From: Klebsormidium nitens
Taxonomy: Eukaryota > Streptophyta > Klebsormidiophyceae > Klebsormidiales > Klebsormidiaceae
Direction of reading: 5' to 3'
Length of the DNA: 64,000 bases
NCBI GenBank assembly: GCA_000708835.1
Contig: DF237101.1
Coordinates: 62,001-126,000, forward strand
In this document: positions 17,740 to 30,395 of the stretch, piece by piece
Layout: every line of letters begins with the position of its first letter
Numbering within the stretch: position 1 is the stretch's first letter
Notes under the pieces: model-generated
Database searches by the model: none
What the model was told of the DNA's origin: nothing
The model's input: the letters and a program-made list of their open reading frames with translations, nothing else
Position numbers and translations under genes: made by a program

Positions 17740-20364
17740 ATGAATACTCTGTGGGGGCCATACAAGCTCAGTGGGGCCACGTCGTTGAGAATCAAAGAGA
17801 GGATGGCAGCTCGACAACAGGACACTGATCTGGATCAGGGCAGCGGGAAGAGGATGCACCTATCTGTCCTCCCTACAATTGCAGAGCATGCGGGGACCGA
17901 TCTGTTGAGCAAGTCCCTGACGCAGGAGCTCAAGGCTGCAGAATGGAAGACTCCTGTGAGGCCCGCTTCTCCCAATAGCATCCTGGAAAGGGCGGAAAGC
18001 GACTCGCCCAGCTCCTCAGCAACGAGTGACAAGTCAGAGGATCTGGAAGTGGAGCAGCAGGATTCGGCAGAGGAGATGGAGGAGGTGGATCTCGTGTCTC
18101 CAACCTCGCCCTTGCCTGGGTTTGAGGCTCCATCAGCCAAGGCACAAGGTCAGTGATCTATCCGCTCCAGTTCCGAATGCACCACGTGCCATTGCCAACT
18201 TGCTGCGGTCAAAGGTCTCTGATGATGTCATCTCCTTGTGACTTAAATGTCAACAGTGGGCTTCCCAAGACTGCTTGACTGGATTTTGCAATAGAACACG
18301 CTCTTTCGTGGAGTGTCCAGCCTTTGGGACACCCATTATGTAGTTGCATTTTGGTTGGGTTGCATAGATGATAGAGCCCATAAAGTCCATAAAGCACCAA
18401 ATGATGCAGCAGTTTGTCTAGTTGGTCGTTTGAGCACCAGGTTTCTTTGTTTGGATTCAAGATTTGTCGTTTGGTTGCTTGTGGTCAGCTCTTGCTTAGC
18501 TTCTTGCTGGAGATGGCTTGCATGTGTGGTGTCATATGCTTTTGTCAGTCACTTGGCTGTCTTGCAGCAATGATGGTCAACCCTGGGTTTCCATATCATT
18601 TGTGGTCAGATCCGTCGACCGAGGAGTTGTTATTTGATAGAGGAAATTCTGATCTGAATTCCTGCATTCAAGGACCATCCATGGAGGCTGCAAAGCCACC
18701 ACACTGATGAGCAGTGCCGAGTGGCACCTGTCAAATGCACCAACTTGAACGGTTGAATGCAACAATCCAGGGTTTGCCTGAGGTGTGCACTTTTCCTGAT
18801 GGATGGGTGTCATGGCAGTGTCGAGATCAGGGTTTGCATGATCTCCAATTGAGTTGCATACTGCGATGCTGCAGCTACTGTCAGACTGGTCTTCTCCGTT
18901 GGGATAAGAGAATGCAGTCCACAAGCTGGGTTATCCTCTTAGGCCGTCACAGGACTTGTGTGGAACGGCATGCATGGTCAATGATTTGCTACAAGCGAGG
19001 TGTCTCATGATCATGCACATTGAGCTTGAGGTTGACTCTTAACTAGCTGATGTTAACCTTGAACTCATTCTTCCTAAAGCACATGTTTTGCTCTAATGCA
19101 AAGTATGCCAGCCTTTTCTTCTCCAATCTTCTCCAAGCTTGATTGATTGTGTGGTCTTTCAAGGGTTCAAACCCTCCTTTTCCTCGGTTTGATTGGGTTG
19201 CTCTACTACTGGATGTACTTCCATCATTCTAAAACAGCTCTGTCAACTAGCTCTGAAATCAACCCTAGTCAGAACCACAGCTATCATGCAAACCTTGCCT
19301 CTAGCCACAAATTTGTTCCTGACGCTGTTGCTCATTCTCATTCTGCAGCCAAGTCGCCGATCTGGTGCCCTGCTCCGGTCTCCGTCCGCCCTTTCTGCCC
19401 TGAGTTTTGGTCCTCTTTCTCTTCCCCGACAAAGCCGTCCCCCTCTGTCTGGGCCTCACTGGATTCCCCTAGCTCCCAGCCAGCTGGCATATGGACAACC
19501 CTACCCAGCCCCAAGCAAGAAAAACTTGCTGAGCGCAGTGCCTCTCCAGAGCCTCTACCCCTGTCCCCTATCAGCTCTCCCAGCTCTCCCCCCCCCCCAA
19601 CATTCTCAGCCAGCATCTACACCTCGGTGCCGAACAACGCACCGATCAGCCGCAGCATGCAGGCCGGGCGCGTCCCTGTCCTCGAGCGGGAGTTCTCATT
19701 CAAGCTGGGGGTCACAGCGGCAGAGCCCCTCCCAGCGGCGTCTGCCAAGCACTTTACGCGGTCCCTTTCCCTGGGGGCGGCAGAGGCTGTGAGAGCGCAC
19801 CCCCTGGCTGCCGTAAAAGCTAAGCAGGCATTGCATTCGGACGCGAACCGGCGTCCCGCATCCGCTGAGAGGGCACTGGGAAAGCTCTCCTCCTCTTTGC
19901 CCAGCCCCAACTTTTTCCCTTCCAATAGGAAGCCCCCATCCCCTGGTACTAGCCCGGTGGTTTCTCCCCGCAGCCAGGGGGGCAGTTTTTCCCAGGGAGG
20001 CCCCCCCCCCAGGAAGCACCAGTGGTGCTGGCGTTGTGGCCAGAGGGGGGACCTGGCGACCACATGCCTGGTTTGCACTGGGGACTTTGCAGTTTGCGGG
20101 GGGTGCGCTCACGAGAGGGCCGCAAAGGGGCGGCGCCCGGACACGTGTCTCTGCGGGGGTTGCATGAGCAGACCCATCGACCCCGCCGTGATCGAGCGGA
20201 TCCAGAGGATGAGCCGGAGTAGTTCATTTGTGGGGAAGCAGACTGGGTTGGGGGGACCCCCCAATGGCAGCGGCCAGCGAGGGGGGGGTGCGCTTATACC
20301 GGCGCAGCACGCGGGGGGAGCGCTTATACCTGCACAGCATGCGGGAGGCGTTCGGAGCCGGTGA
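17740..20364 (+). CDS. XLG N-terminal-like cysteine-cluster protein without a G-alpha domain
   Basis: Two exons, 17740-18148 and 19349-20364, meet in phase 1 at a 1200-base GT-AG intron whose acceptor is preceded by a pyrimidine tract. The product is 474 residues: acidic Ser-rich first 130, a long Pro/Ser-rich middle, then a cysteine cluster at about 360-412 (WCWRCGQ, CLVC, CGGC, CLCGGC) followed by RPIDPAV and a basic segment. Spacing and the trailing PID sequence resemble the Cys-rich region of plant extra-large G proteins (XLG: CxxC, CLVC-like, CxxC, then a basic nuclear-localisation-like stretch). XLGs continue into a G-alpha domain; here the frame stops 58 codons after the last Cys pair and no P-loop is seen before the next gene. 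The family call is moderate. It may instead be an unrelated zinc-ribbon protein. Confidence 0.5.
20284..20349 (+). repeat. In-frame 10-residue tandem repeat at the gene's 3' end
   Basis: A 30-base unit occurs twice and encodes GALIPAQHAG twice, close to the stop codon of the XLG-like protein. The unit is GC-rich with G runs. It may mark an unstable end of the gene or the place where an ancestral reading frame was lost. Confidence 0.7.
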
Positions 20365-21545
20365 CCATGCAGGGCCGTGTGTCGGACTGCTGGGATGCAG
20401 CCGGCCACACGGGGGCCCGTTTTGTACACTAGAGTTTTAGGGTTGTACATGTGTAGTCTGAGACTCTGAATTGTTGCACGATACCTTTGTCTTGGTGATA
20501 TAGGCCACTATACCCTTGTCTTGGTGATTTAGGCCATTAGTTGTTGTCCGACAGTCACGTGGTTGCGCCGAAATGGAGCTGTGGAGAGGCCCTTGGTCTA
20601 GGTGGATGTTGTACATTCGTTGTAGGTTCACTGTACCATAGAAAAGTGCGGGAGAGGTGTCTTGAGTTGCATGGACCCCAGCAAAGAGTTGCTTAAGGAA
20701 GTAGTTGAGCAATTCATTCTTTGGGGAGGGGGTTAATGTGATGCATTGTTGGGATCAAACAACGAAAGGAGTCGAAGCGAAGTTGTACTCCTCTGGAGGT
20801 TTGTGGAAAGTCTTACATCTGGACAAGCATGGCAGATGGTGACTAAAATCTTTGCACTTCGTGTGCAACAAGTGGGAGGGGGAGGTTTGTCTAATTTCAA
20901 CGCGCTCGACCATTCTCTCTTATCTTGCGACTTCTGGAATGCATGCACGTATTGCATGATACATATACCCTCCACTCGTGCTCGTGTGCATCTGGTGTGC
21001 TGATATGCATTATCATTGTGTGCGAATTTTGTTGGCAAATACGGTACATTCCATGATCGACGTTGATGTCTGCTCGGTTCAGTCGTATACTGGTAGCTCA
21101 GTATGCAGTAGCTCAAATCTCGGCTTCCTCTGGTTAGCTCAACTGTACCTGAGCGCTGCGAGTGTCCTAGAGCCGTTGACATGCTTGTGTACGTCATGGT
21201 GCTCTTGATCATGTCAGACGGATTATGTGCGCAACTGGTTGTCTACAGACAAATTTCAAACGACATCATGCGTCACTTTGCATGCAGCATGCCGTGCAGG
21301 CCATGCCCCTCCTGACATCACATGCAAAGCCCGAATTGAAACATTCTTTGAGCTCAAGTCGCATTACGCTGCGCCTCATATTGCCTGGCGGGACCATGTT
21401 GCCGAACATCGATAGGTCAACATTCCATGCAGAAAGAGGAAACGTCCTCTTCTGCCAGGCAGTAGAGAAATGCTCAGACGCGCTGTCCAACCTACTGACA
21501 ACAGACGGGTAAGGTTGGTGACCCAGCAATTCAAAGCGCCCCCTT
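20365..21545. other. Convergent intergenic region
   Basis: The 3' ends of the XLG-like gene (plus) and HLB1 (minus) face each other here. No coding sequence, G-protein P-loop or RNA gene is recognised. A duplicated CTTGTCTTGGTGAT[AT]TAGGCCA motif lies near 20485-20535. Confidence 0.5.
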
Positions 21546-24500
21546 CTAGCCTCGCAAAACACCCATGAGCGCATCCTGTTTGCCTCTGACGATGATCGTG
21601 TATACAAGTCGAATGGCGTCCACCCACCCGTCCATGGCGTCGGAGGTTTCCGCAACCTGGAAAACAACGGAACGGTCAATCAGCCCCAAGGGCTAGGTAC
21701 AGTTGTTCGGCAAGAGTCCGCTTGCAAGTTTACAGGGTCTGCGGCGAAACTTTTGGTCGGCAGGATCTATTGCTTTCTTTCAAAAGTAAGTTTCTTTGGC
21801 ATAGTCAAGAAGGTTACTTCAATTCGGATGCGGAAAAGCACAGGTACCAGCCATGCTCTTCTCAAGACCGCAATTTCAGCATGCATTGTCCTCGGTCTAA
21901 AGATCTCCCCCGTGGGTTCGAATCTCTCCTTCCAACGGTTGAAGCTCTCATCTAGTGACAAGATTCGGGCAAGTCTAAAGCATACTTAAAATCATGTATG
22001 TACAGAGGTCCTTCTCTGGCAACGGAAAGGAGGGAAAACGCCTGATTGTGAAGGTACTTCCAGAACTTGTCGGCCTCAAAATTGGTCATTAACAAAGGCA
22101 GCCTCAGGCCAAATAGCACTCCCTTCAACCCCTTTCAACCTCTCGACCCCACTGCGAGAGCTTCTGCTCAACAAAAGTAGGCTATAAAAGTCCTTGGTTC
22201 ACCAGATTAAGCCATTTGCAAAGAGAAGGTCGCGAGCGAAGGCACAACAGGCCAAAACAACTGCAAGACATCTGACTGTTTGCTTAGACAAGTCCTTGTT
22301 TCCAATCATGCTCTTCAGGTCTTAAGCGGCAGCAGCAGCGTTTCCTACCGGTGTAGGACAAGCCTCAAGTAGTCTCGCTATGCCCAAATCCACTTCCCCA
22401 TGAGCTGAATCACCTGACCACCATGCAGCCACCGCAATATTTCACTCAATCCAACAGTAACGCCTTAATCTGTTGTAACTTCGCAAGATATTCGCAATTA
22501 CTCGGGGTGAAATTACTTATGTAACACAAAGGGAATCACGACCCTTCTCACTCACCAGGTACAGCGCAGGGCTGCCATGGATCTCGACGCGGAAGCCGCC
22601 GCCCGCTGGCAGGCTCAAATCGCTCGCGGGCGCTACGGACACGATGCTGCCCATGTCGATCCGCAGCATCTTCTCAAGATCCATCTCCTCGTCGTGCGCG
22701 TGGCTCGAGCTCCCAGCGTGGCGCGCAGGCTCCGGCCTCTCATTTGGTTTCTGTGAACATACACTTCAAATTTGGGTATAGTACGGGTTAGGAACAGTAG
22801 GAACAGTGGGACCAACAACTTGGGATGCTTGAGGTTGGTTTCGGGGTTTGGGGTGGTTATGGGTGTAAAGCCGGTAACATCAAGGGTTGGGTTTTTGGCG
22901 TTGGATTACGAACTGACTATTCCTGAGGCTTACTATCCCTGGAATGAAGAGACATGGTCATCGAGTAGATGTTCTGTGGTACATGTGGGCGCGGTAGCTG
23001 GGCACATGTTACCCCTTCGGCAGTGCTTGTGAGCCAGGTTGAAATCACTGCTTTGCACTGAGAGCATCGCTGAGGGGGCGCGGTCGATTTCTGCACTCGC
23101 AAAAGAGAGCGGTGTTGCCAGCGCCAGTCTTCAGCTTCTTTGCTCTGCCTGAAGCGCAGAATTTGCGGACACTGGATTGACGAGCTTCCCGACTCGGGGT
23201 GCTTTCCGTTTTGAAACAAATTTTTAGGTATTGGGGCCGAATGTCAGCAACTACTCCCTTGCTCGGTTCAATAAATTCAACATGAGTGGGGAGCGGTTCC
23301 CAGCGAAAACCGTGCGGTTCAAGAAATACAGGGCGTCGTTTTCGAAGCAGGCGGCATTGACCACATAGACCGGAGGAAAAGACTGGGCTCCGAAATGACT
23401 TGCTTCTTGGCATAAACGAAGCTGGAAGGTTTTTCTGCTTCGTTGACATTACATGCAGAAAGCACGTCGGTAGGGTCTCCCGCGCGGTAAGGAAGAGCTC
23501 CTGGCAACCATTCCTGAGCCGTTCGAAAGCCAGCCTCAGAAGCATACACACATCCGTGCACAACCCTACTCAGACCAGGCTCGTCTGCACAAGATGTGGA
23601 AGCAGTAGACCAGAGAAACACCGGAAGTATCTTTGAACAACTCCATACCTCATATAGCTGGTCTGCACACTCCGTGGAAGCAGTGGGCACGAGAAAAGCC
23701 AGAAATCTCATAAAGAACTGACTGAGAGAGTTGCCATACCTCGTAAAACGCCTCGTGATCCAGCACGAACCAGCGCTTGGTCCACGTGTCATGGGGGGTA
23801 AGAGCGCCGCTTGCCGGGGGCGTCAGAAGGAAGCCGGACTTGAGAAAGGGGAGGGGCAGCTGCATATGCGGGACAGAATGGTTTAATTTCTGCATCCTAA
23901 TCGAACTTTCCAACGCTGAGCCGTCCCTAGTCCTACTTTGAGCAATCCTCCGGTCTGCTTAAATGCCATGCACCGAATTCTGTTGCTCGCTCCGAACCCA
24001 TGTTTCTGGCTCAGCAACAGCAGGAAGTAAGTTTGATGTGCGAGCTGATGATTGAATGATGACAAACAAGGAAACGACCCTTAAGAGTATGGCTGGCGCT
24101 TTGACGAGGAGGAGGTTTTTTGCATAAGGTTTGAAAAGTGTTCGATTACTTCGAACAGATATGAATACCGCAATGTCTTGACTCGAGAGGTACACAAAAT
24201 CCGCAGCTCACCATCTTTCGGACGAGCCGCAAGGCGCTTACGTACACCTGCGGACAGAACGGCAGTAGATGAGTTAGATCTTGCGACTGTCCGTTTCTTA
24301 ATGCGCGCAACGGTCCGCTTTCCATTCGGCCGCAAGATTGGCTACACGAGGCATTGAGCCGGAGCTGAGGAAAGCACATTGGCGCTGACGTCAGGAGCTC
24401 TCACAACTGTTATTACAGGAGCCCCCGGTTTCCGATCTGTGCGCAATGCGCCGCAAAGGCACTAGCAAGAATCAGCCGAAGTCTAGACCCTCTCAGACGC

Positions 24501-27500
24501 GAGCGCTGAAGTCACGAGCCCTTTCAATTGTTACTCCAGAGCCTCCGGATCTAGAACTATGCACCAGAAAAACAACAGCAGCAATTAGCCAAAATCTAGC
24601 CTGTCAGATGCGAAAGTGTGCGGAAATAGACTCACGGGGTAGTCTGGTTTCAGCGCATGCGCTGCGCATATGTACACTGCCGACTGCGCATAGACGCCCT
24701 GAGGCGTGACGTGCTTCCCGTCGCCTTTCCGCCCGCTGCGTAGGATGTCTTCCGCCCTCCCGTACTGCGGAAACCGGTTCGAGCGGAATATAAGGTCGGG
24801 CGTACTGTGGCCAAAGAGCTACGCCTAACTCGTGACTAAGAATAGTGTCTAAAGAAGTCGTAGGTTGTTGTGCCGAGTCGCATAAGTAACGAAAAAGAAA
24901 GCCGGAGAAAGCCGCTTTCGAACAAGGGTTTACGAGAAGGCGCCGTGAAGGGCTTTAGCAATAGCTACGGGCGCAAGCCGTGCTCGGGGGATGTCAGAAA
25001 ACGGCCGTTCCTGTCCCCGCTCAAAGCTCTCACCGACAGAGCCGAACCAAAGCAGATAGCGCGTATTAATCACAGACTCTCTTTGGTAAAAGCTCAGATT
25101 CCAACGGAGAGGTCAGAAGATGCGACTTGATCCTCGGCATCGCACACGAGCAGGGCCTTTGTCTCACCAACACTGTGCCCAGGTTGTAGACTGCCCGGTG
25201 GAAGTCGAATCGCAGCCGGATGGCCGCCCGGAACTGCAGAGAGAGCGGAACAACGGACCGGGCTTACTTCGACCACGTGGCAGATGGGCCGTCGTAAGCC
25301 GCTCGCATTCATTGCTCTTGCTTCGGTTTGGTTGATTTGGACTCTCAGCGGACCGACGCTCCCACCTTTGTCGTGAGAGCCGGATTGTAAGCAGGAAGGA
25401 CAGTAAGAAAGCAAACACCTCCTGTCAGAAATTTCCTCATCCTAGGAATATATTTGCATCGGGTTTCTGTGACTGGGCCTTGGCGTCAGGTTTCTTGCCT
25501 GAAGACACTGCAATTGGCGGCCAAAGAAAGAATCCCAGACTCGGACTTTACCTTGCTGATGGCTTTCTTCACGATGGCGGCTTTCTCCCGAAGGGGCACG
25601 ATCGTGCCCAGCTCCTGCCACCAAAACATTGCCACGTGTCAGTCACTCAATTCGCCAGAAACCATCTTCAAATGACCACTGTTTGGCGCATGTCGACGCC
25701 TGTGAGCGACCCGCAGAAAGTGCGACGGAACGAAAGTCGGCCGTGTATGCAACTTCTCAGTGGACGCGGGGAGCTCCATGGTAGTGGAGTTACGCAGTGA
25801 AGCTTTGAAAGGAAAACTTCGCCCACCTGAAGAGCGAGCCCCCAGTTGTTGAGCGCCTGTGGGCTGTCCCAGTTGAGCTGCACCGCCCGCTCGTACTTCT
25901 CACACGCCTGACAAACAAAAAGAGAAAGCGAATTTCGTTGAGGCTTCCAGATCCGGGTCTTTTGAGGCCTGCTTACGTTTCAAAAAGGGGCGGGCGTGCG
26001 TTCCGACACGACAGCTTGACACAGAGGCTACTATCTTCGAAGGGGGCTCCTCTGAAGAGTAGCAATGCATTACAAGCATCAAATGCGACGAACACACTCG
26101 AATTCGTGAGAATGGGCAATAAGATTGCTCGCAGCGGGCTTCCGGCTTCACCCAGAAGCACCTCAACGTCGATCCAGTATCGCACACATGCTGAATGCTT
26201 CATATTCAAGTAGAAAACGACCGAGTAGGCCTCAAAAAACGGCCTGACCTGTCTCCATAGCGTCTGCGCCTCCTCTCGCCGCCCCCTGATCTTGGCTCGG
26301 TCCGAGATTGCAATCGCCCAGTTGTAGTACGCCTGTAGGAGACAGTATTCCCAGACTTTAATGAGAGGCAGCCATCGGGACATCCTTCGATAATCCTACG
26401 GCTTTCAGCGTCCATTCGAAACTTGGAGATGAGATTGCGCAAATGCGTTTACTCATACCCAGATACCCCGGAGCAACATACTCGAGGTGAAGGAGTGGTT
26501 CAAGCCGCAAGCCATCATCAACCAGTCCCTACGGCCGAGCGCAGACACCTCTTTGGGACTGCTGGACTGATTCTATCAGACCTCGCTTTGTAAAAGCAGA
26601 AGACTCCTTGGCAATTCTTACTCCACACGCCTTGTATGCTCAATTCCGTTTGACAGCATAACTTCTTCCAGACCAGCTCGACTTTGATATGGTTGTCCTC
26701 AAGTACGAAACGGTGTATTTCCGGTTCTTTATCTGTTTTCTGGTGGATATCCCCCCCCCAGCCAAGGACATTCCATCAAAAACTACACCAGCCCAAGGGA
26801 AAGGCAACGGTTGTTTCAAATCTTGCAGCGTGGAGCCAGCTACTGGCAGTGGCGCACCTTAAAAGCATACACTCTTCAAAATCAGGTCGACTTTTGAGGT
26901 TCGTTTCCTTCAGTTATGCAATGATTGCTTACCTCTTGCAGTGTGGGGCACAGCTGCGTTGCAGTGGCGTACTTCTTGCACGCCTCCTCGAGCAGGCGGT
27001 CCCGCGCCTCGCCCCCCGAGTCTGGCCCCGTGTTGTCAGCACTCTCCTGCAGAACGAGCAGCTTAATTTCACAACGAAATTCGCAGTGCTTGAACGAGGC
27101 TGTGTTCGAAACAAGGCCGCTTCTAACGCAAACGGACTTCTGCTTGTGAGACTTGCCAGGAAGTGACGCATGGACACAACACCAGATCCGATGTAGAGTT
27201 GGCTGCATGTCTTCAGAACGTATCTGTGCATTGAGGTGCATTGAGGTGGATCTCCAACTGACCTGGTGACAAGCCCGGACGAATTCTGCATAACTTTTCG
27301 AGTAATCCCAGCTTTTAGCCCTGGTAGACCTTTAGGGCACAAAGAGGACTGTCCTTCTACTGACACTCGAGGTTCAGCAAAAGGCACACCAGTTGTAAGG
27401 CCTGTGTTTGAGAGCAGAAGGGAGAAGGAAAAGGCTTCCGCCTTACCTGCAATACCAGCGCCCAGTTGTAAAGAGCATCATAATCCTTCGGGTTCCGCTG

Positions 27501-28855
27501 CACAGCATTCTCGTACCTGCGGTTGGAAAGCGCCCCTTGTCAGGATGAGAACAAAGCTTAAAAAAATTTTAAGCTATTGACTAGACTTGTAAATCTCTCC
27601 GTGTTTCTGTTGAGGGCTTACAAGCTTGTGTCCGTAAAAACTCATCTGAAGCGCTCAAGATCAAAACTTCACAATGCCAAAGGGCTTGTCTCTCACGAGT
27701 TGGCAGCTTCTCCTCTACTTCGCGAACCCGAACTGGAAGACTAGTCCAATAGATCTAGAAACCTCAACTACACTCCTCCGCTTTCAAACATTCTGGGGTG
27801 TCTAGGTTCGAATTGGAGCGGTCGGGTAAGAAGGGACCAACGAAGAGCTGCTGCGAACACGGAGGAGAACCACATCACCCAGGGCAGATTGCAAGGGTAG
27901 ATACCGTGCAGAATGTGCGGAACAACCATCGGCCTGACTCCAAACATCATGATAGCAACCTGTCGCAGCGTCAGAATGGTGCTTCTTGCGGCGCGTATAC
28001 TTCCTTCAGCTGGCTGGCCCCCACCTTTTGGCAGCAAACGCTAGGATTCTTTGGCGCGACTTCCCCTCCTGCTCGCCGGTTGCAATACTGTAAAGGACAT
28101 CTCCTACGATGCTGTTTGGTCCGGACGCAACTTGTCCAGGATCGTCCAGCTCGTCCGCGATGGGGTCCTTCTCTTCTGCGTCTGTAAAAGCAAACTGCTA
28201 ACGTGAAGTGGTGGCAACCTTAGCTCACTGACTTGCCCCACTATCTTACATTTTCAAAAGTATGGTGGTGCATTTAGTTGCAGAGAACTTTCTTAAAAAG
28301 TGGTCAAGTGAAAAGCATAGCTCAGATCATGTTCCTGAAGGTGGGCAGTACCTCAGATACCTTCATGATCTATGGACGTCCTGAATCAGGGCGACAAAGA
28401 ACCTGATTACATTGGTTGCAATTTCAGCATATTTACTTGGATCCATCTGCCTTCATCGTCAAACCAATTCACATGCACCCTAAACGAGATTGCAGGAGAT
28501 TAGGGTTTTGTACGTTGCACTGCTTACCTGGAACATTCTTCGCCTCATCATACTCCCTTTCCTCCTTCTCAGCCCCCTCGTCTCCTTCTTGCACATCTGC
28601 CAACTCTGCACTGATCTCGCTGCTCTGTTGCACCTGCTGAACCACGCTTGGCTCTGAAAATGCATTCCAATCAGGCTTTTCCTCTTCTGACGCTGCATCT
28701 GTGATTGTAATTTCTTCCTTCAAGATGCTCGGCTCCTGTGGCCCATCCGCTGAGGGCTCGTCCAATGGAAGCCTGGACGCGAGAGCTGCGAACTCATCGG
28801 CCCCATTGACCACGTCAGGCTCGGTGCTGAACGGATCTTCCCTTGCGCCCTCCAT
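21546..28855 (-). CDS. HLB1: HLB1-type TPR protein (trans-Golgi / endosome)
   Basis: Thirteen exons join in consistent phase: 28528-28855, 28025-28181, 27447-27516, 26933-27046, 26249-26332, 25827-25907, 25552-25614, 25168-25233, 24636-24764, 24212-24247, 23740-23859, 22556-22750, 21546-21656, giving 517 residues (an ATG two codons upstream is also possible). An acidic N-terminus of about 110 residues is followed by TPR units with the plant HLB1 signature: [62 protein letters not shown]-like C-terminal part follows ([14 protein letters not shown], then [13 protein letters not shown]). In Arabidopsis HLB1 works at the TGN/early endosome linking membrane traffic and actin; the same role is inferred here. 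It is divergent to the UBE3D-like gene. One intron carries a TIR element starting 24 bases upstream of an acceptor. Confidence 0.82.
22774..22941 (-). mobile_element. G-rich-core TIR element, diverged copy (E6)
   Basis: Imperfect terminal repeats (GGGTATAGTACGGGTTAGGA at the left, GGGATAGTAAGCCTCAGGA inverted at the right) enclose a core with GGTTGGTTT, GGGTGGTTATGGGTG and GGGTTGGGTTTTTGG. These match the core of the better copies at 29897, 37544 and 45899. It lies in the HLB1 intron, close to the acceptor of the exon starting at 22750. Confidence 0.5.
23584..23754 (-). repeat. Partial tandem duplication at an HLB1 exon donor
   Basis: Two related units (23584-23660 and 23661-23754) share GTCTGCACA, GTGGAAGCAGT and CCATACCTC. 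The right unit contains the real donor of the exon ending at 23740 (TACGAG|GTATGG on the minus strand). The left unit carries a second donor-like TATGAG|GTATGG, so a splice junction was duplicated into the intron. Confidence 0.6.
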
Positions 28856-29041
28856 TTTCATGAACAATATCAATGACATTGACAATGTGGAGATGCATGG
28901 AATAAAGTTGGAAAACACCACTGAATAATGATTAGCTCAACCGCTTATACTGTCCCCCGGGGCGAGATAGCTCAGACTGGATTCCCGGTGCAAGAACAGC
29001 TAGGGAACTAGGAAGGTCTTCCAAGTCACTAACACTCTCCA

Positions 29042-29465
29042 CAGTCAGTACGCACGCTCTTGGACCCGCCAGAAAAAGTTCGGAANNNNNNNNNNNNNNN
29101 NNNNNNNNNNNNNNNNNNNNNNNNNNNNNNNNNNNNNNNNNNNNNNNNNNNNNNNNNNNNNNNNNNNNNNNNNNNNNNNNNNNNNNNNNNNNNNNNNNNN
29201 NNNNNNNNNNNNNNNNNNNNNNNNNNNNNNNNNNNNNNNNNNNNNNNNNNNNNNNNNNNNNNNNNNNNNNNNNNNNNNNNNNNNNNNNNNNNNNNNNNNN
29301 NNNNNNNNNNNNNNNNNAATGCGGACCCTAAAGTTTGCTGGCGACGCCTCAGGTTCTTAGAGTGAGGCGTCGCCGCGTTTCCGAACTTTTGTCTTAACAC
29401 AGCCTGCCAACTGGGCACAGAAAAGGACGGTGGTGTCAAAGCCCCAGAAGCGTGCGTACTGACTG
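29042..29465. mobile_element. TIR element copy A (contains the assembly gap)
   Basis: Begins CAGTCAGTACGCACGCT and ends with the inverse. Most of the interior is unknown bases. The sequence after the gap (GCGGACCCTAAAGTTTGCTG, GGACGGTGGTGTCAAAGCCCC) is the reverse complement of copy B. No protein is encoded, so it is probably a MITE. Confidence 0.75.
29086..29317. other. Assembly gap (232 N)
   Basis: Unknown bases. The gap falls inside copy A of a head-to-head pair of near-identical elements, a palindrome that short-read assembly would be expected to fail on. Frames drawn through it are meaningless. Confidence 0.98.
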
Positions 29466-29492
29466 TCCACCGGCCTGGAACATTATAAACAC

Positions 29493-29776
29493 CAGTCAGT
29501 ACGCACGCTTCTGGGGCTTTGACATCACCGTCCTTTTCTGTGCCCAGTTGGCAGGCTGTGTTAAGACAAAAGTTCGGGAACGCGGCGACGCCCTCACTTT
29601 AATTACCTGAGGGCGTCGTCAGCAAACTTTAGGGTCCGCATTTGCGGTTGCCAAAGAGCATTTAATGCTAACCACATCGGACGATCCAAAGGGTCAAAGT
29701 TGGGGGCTGCCCCCATCGATCGACGGTTCCGAACTTTTTCTGGCGGGTCCAATGGCAAGAGCGTGCGTACTGACTG
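29493..29776. mobile_element. TIR element copy B, inverted relative to copy A
   Basis: A complete 284-base copy with termini CAGTCAGTACGCACGCT and AGCGTGCGTACTGACTG. An internal inverted pair GGCGACGCCCTCA / TGAGGGCGTCGTC is present. It is separated from copy A by only 27 bases. No coding capacity and no clear target duplication were seen. Confidence 0.85.
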
Positions 29777-29896
29777 ACACCGGTCGCTCGCCAGCCTGCT
29801 TGGAGTGGCCGGTCCTACGAGTGAAATATAAGGCCATTTTGACATATAGTAAAACCACTGCATGCGGGACAGGTCAGCTCAGCCTCATGACTGCGA

Positions 29897-30081
29897 TAAC
29901 TCTCGTGTGACCTAAGAGGCGTGTGACCTAAGATAGGCACCCGGGGGACGGGTGGGGTTGGTATGGTGGTTAGGGTGGGTTGGGGTGCGGAGCGGGTGAT
30001 TATTTGTGTTAGGTTTTTAGTTTGAAGTGCCCGGGTAACTCGTATCTTAGGTCACACGCCCGTTAGGTCACACGAGAGTTA
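29897..30081 (+). mobile_element. G-rich-core TIR element (E1)
   Basis: 38-base terminal inverted repeats beginning TAACTCTCGTGTGACCTAA, each holding GTGTGACCTAA twice. The core carries GGGACGGGTGGGGTTGG, GGTGGTTAGGGTGGGTT, GGTGCGGAGCGGGTGATT and GTTAGGTTTTTAG. It lies in the divergent promoter region between HLB1 and the UBE3D-like gene. Confidence 0.85.
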
Positions 30082-30395
30082 CCGGTATAGCCTCATGCAG
30101 GTCAGCTGAGAAAGTGAGAGGTCGAGCAGAGCAGGTAGAGCTAGGCGTTTCCAATGCCCTTCAATTCAAGTTCACGAGCTCTTGAAGGCCCCACACAAGC
30201 GATCTCAGACTGGAGGATTGGCACAACAGTTTTGCCACATTGCAGCGCAGATTAACTCGTTCTCCGGTGAATTCAAGGAGCACCACCACCACCACCTTCA
30301 ATTGACATCAGCGCCACCACTTTCCTCATCTCTCCATATCAAGAAAGTTGCATCACAGCATTGGTGCATTCAATGTCAAATGCTGACACTTAGAA

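Noticed and set aside
19338-20112. Long minus-strand frames opposite the XLG-like gene
   Set aside because: Composition mirrors the Pro/Ser-rich plus-strand exon; no domain and no consistent splicing.
20365-21545. A G-alpha domain continuing the XLG-like gene
   Set aside because: No GxxxxGKS-type P-loop or switch motif in any plus-strand frame before HLB1 begins.
29029-29439. Frames running through the N gap
   Set aside because: Most residues are unknown bases inside TIR elements.
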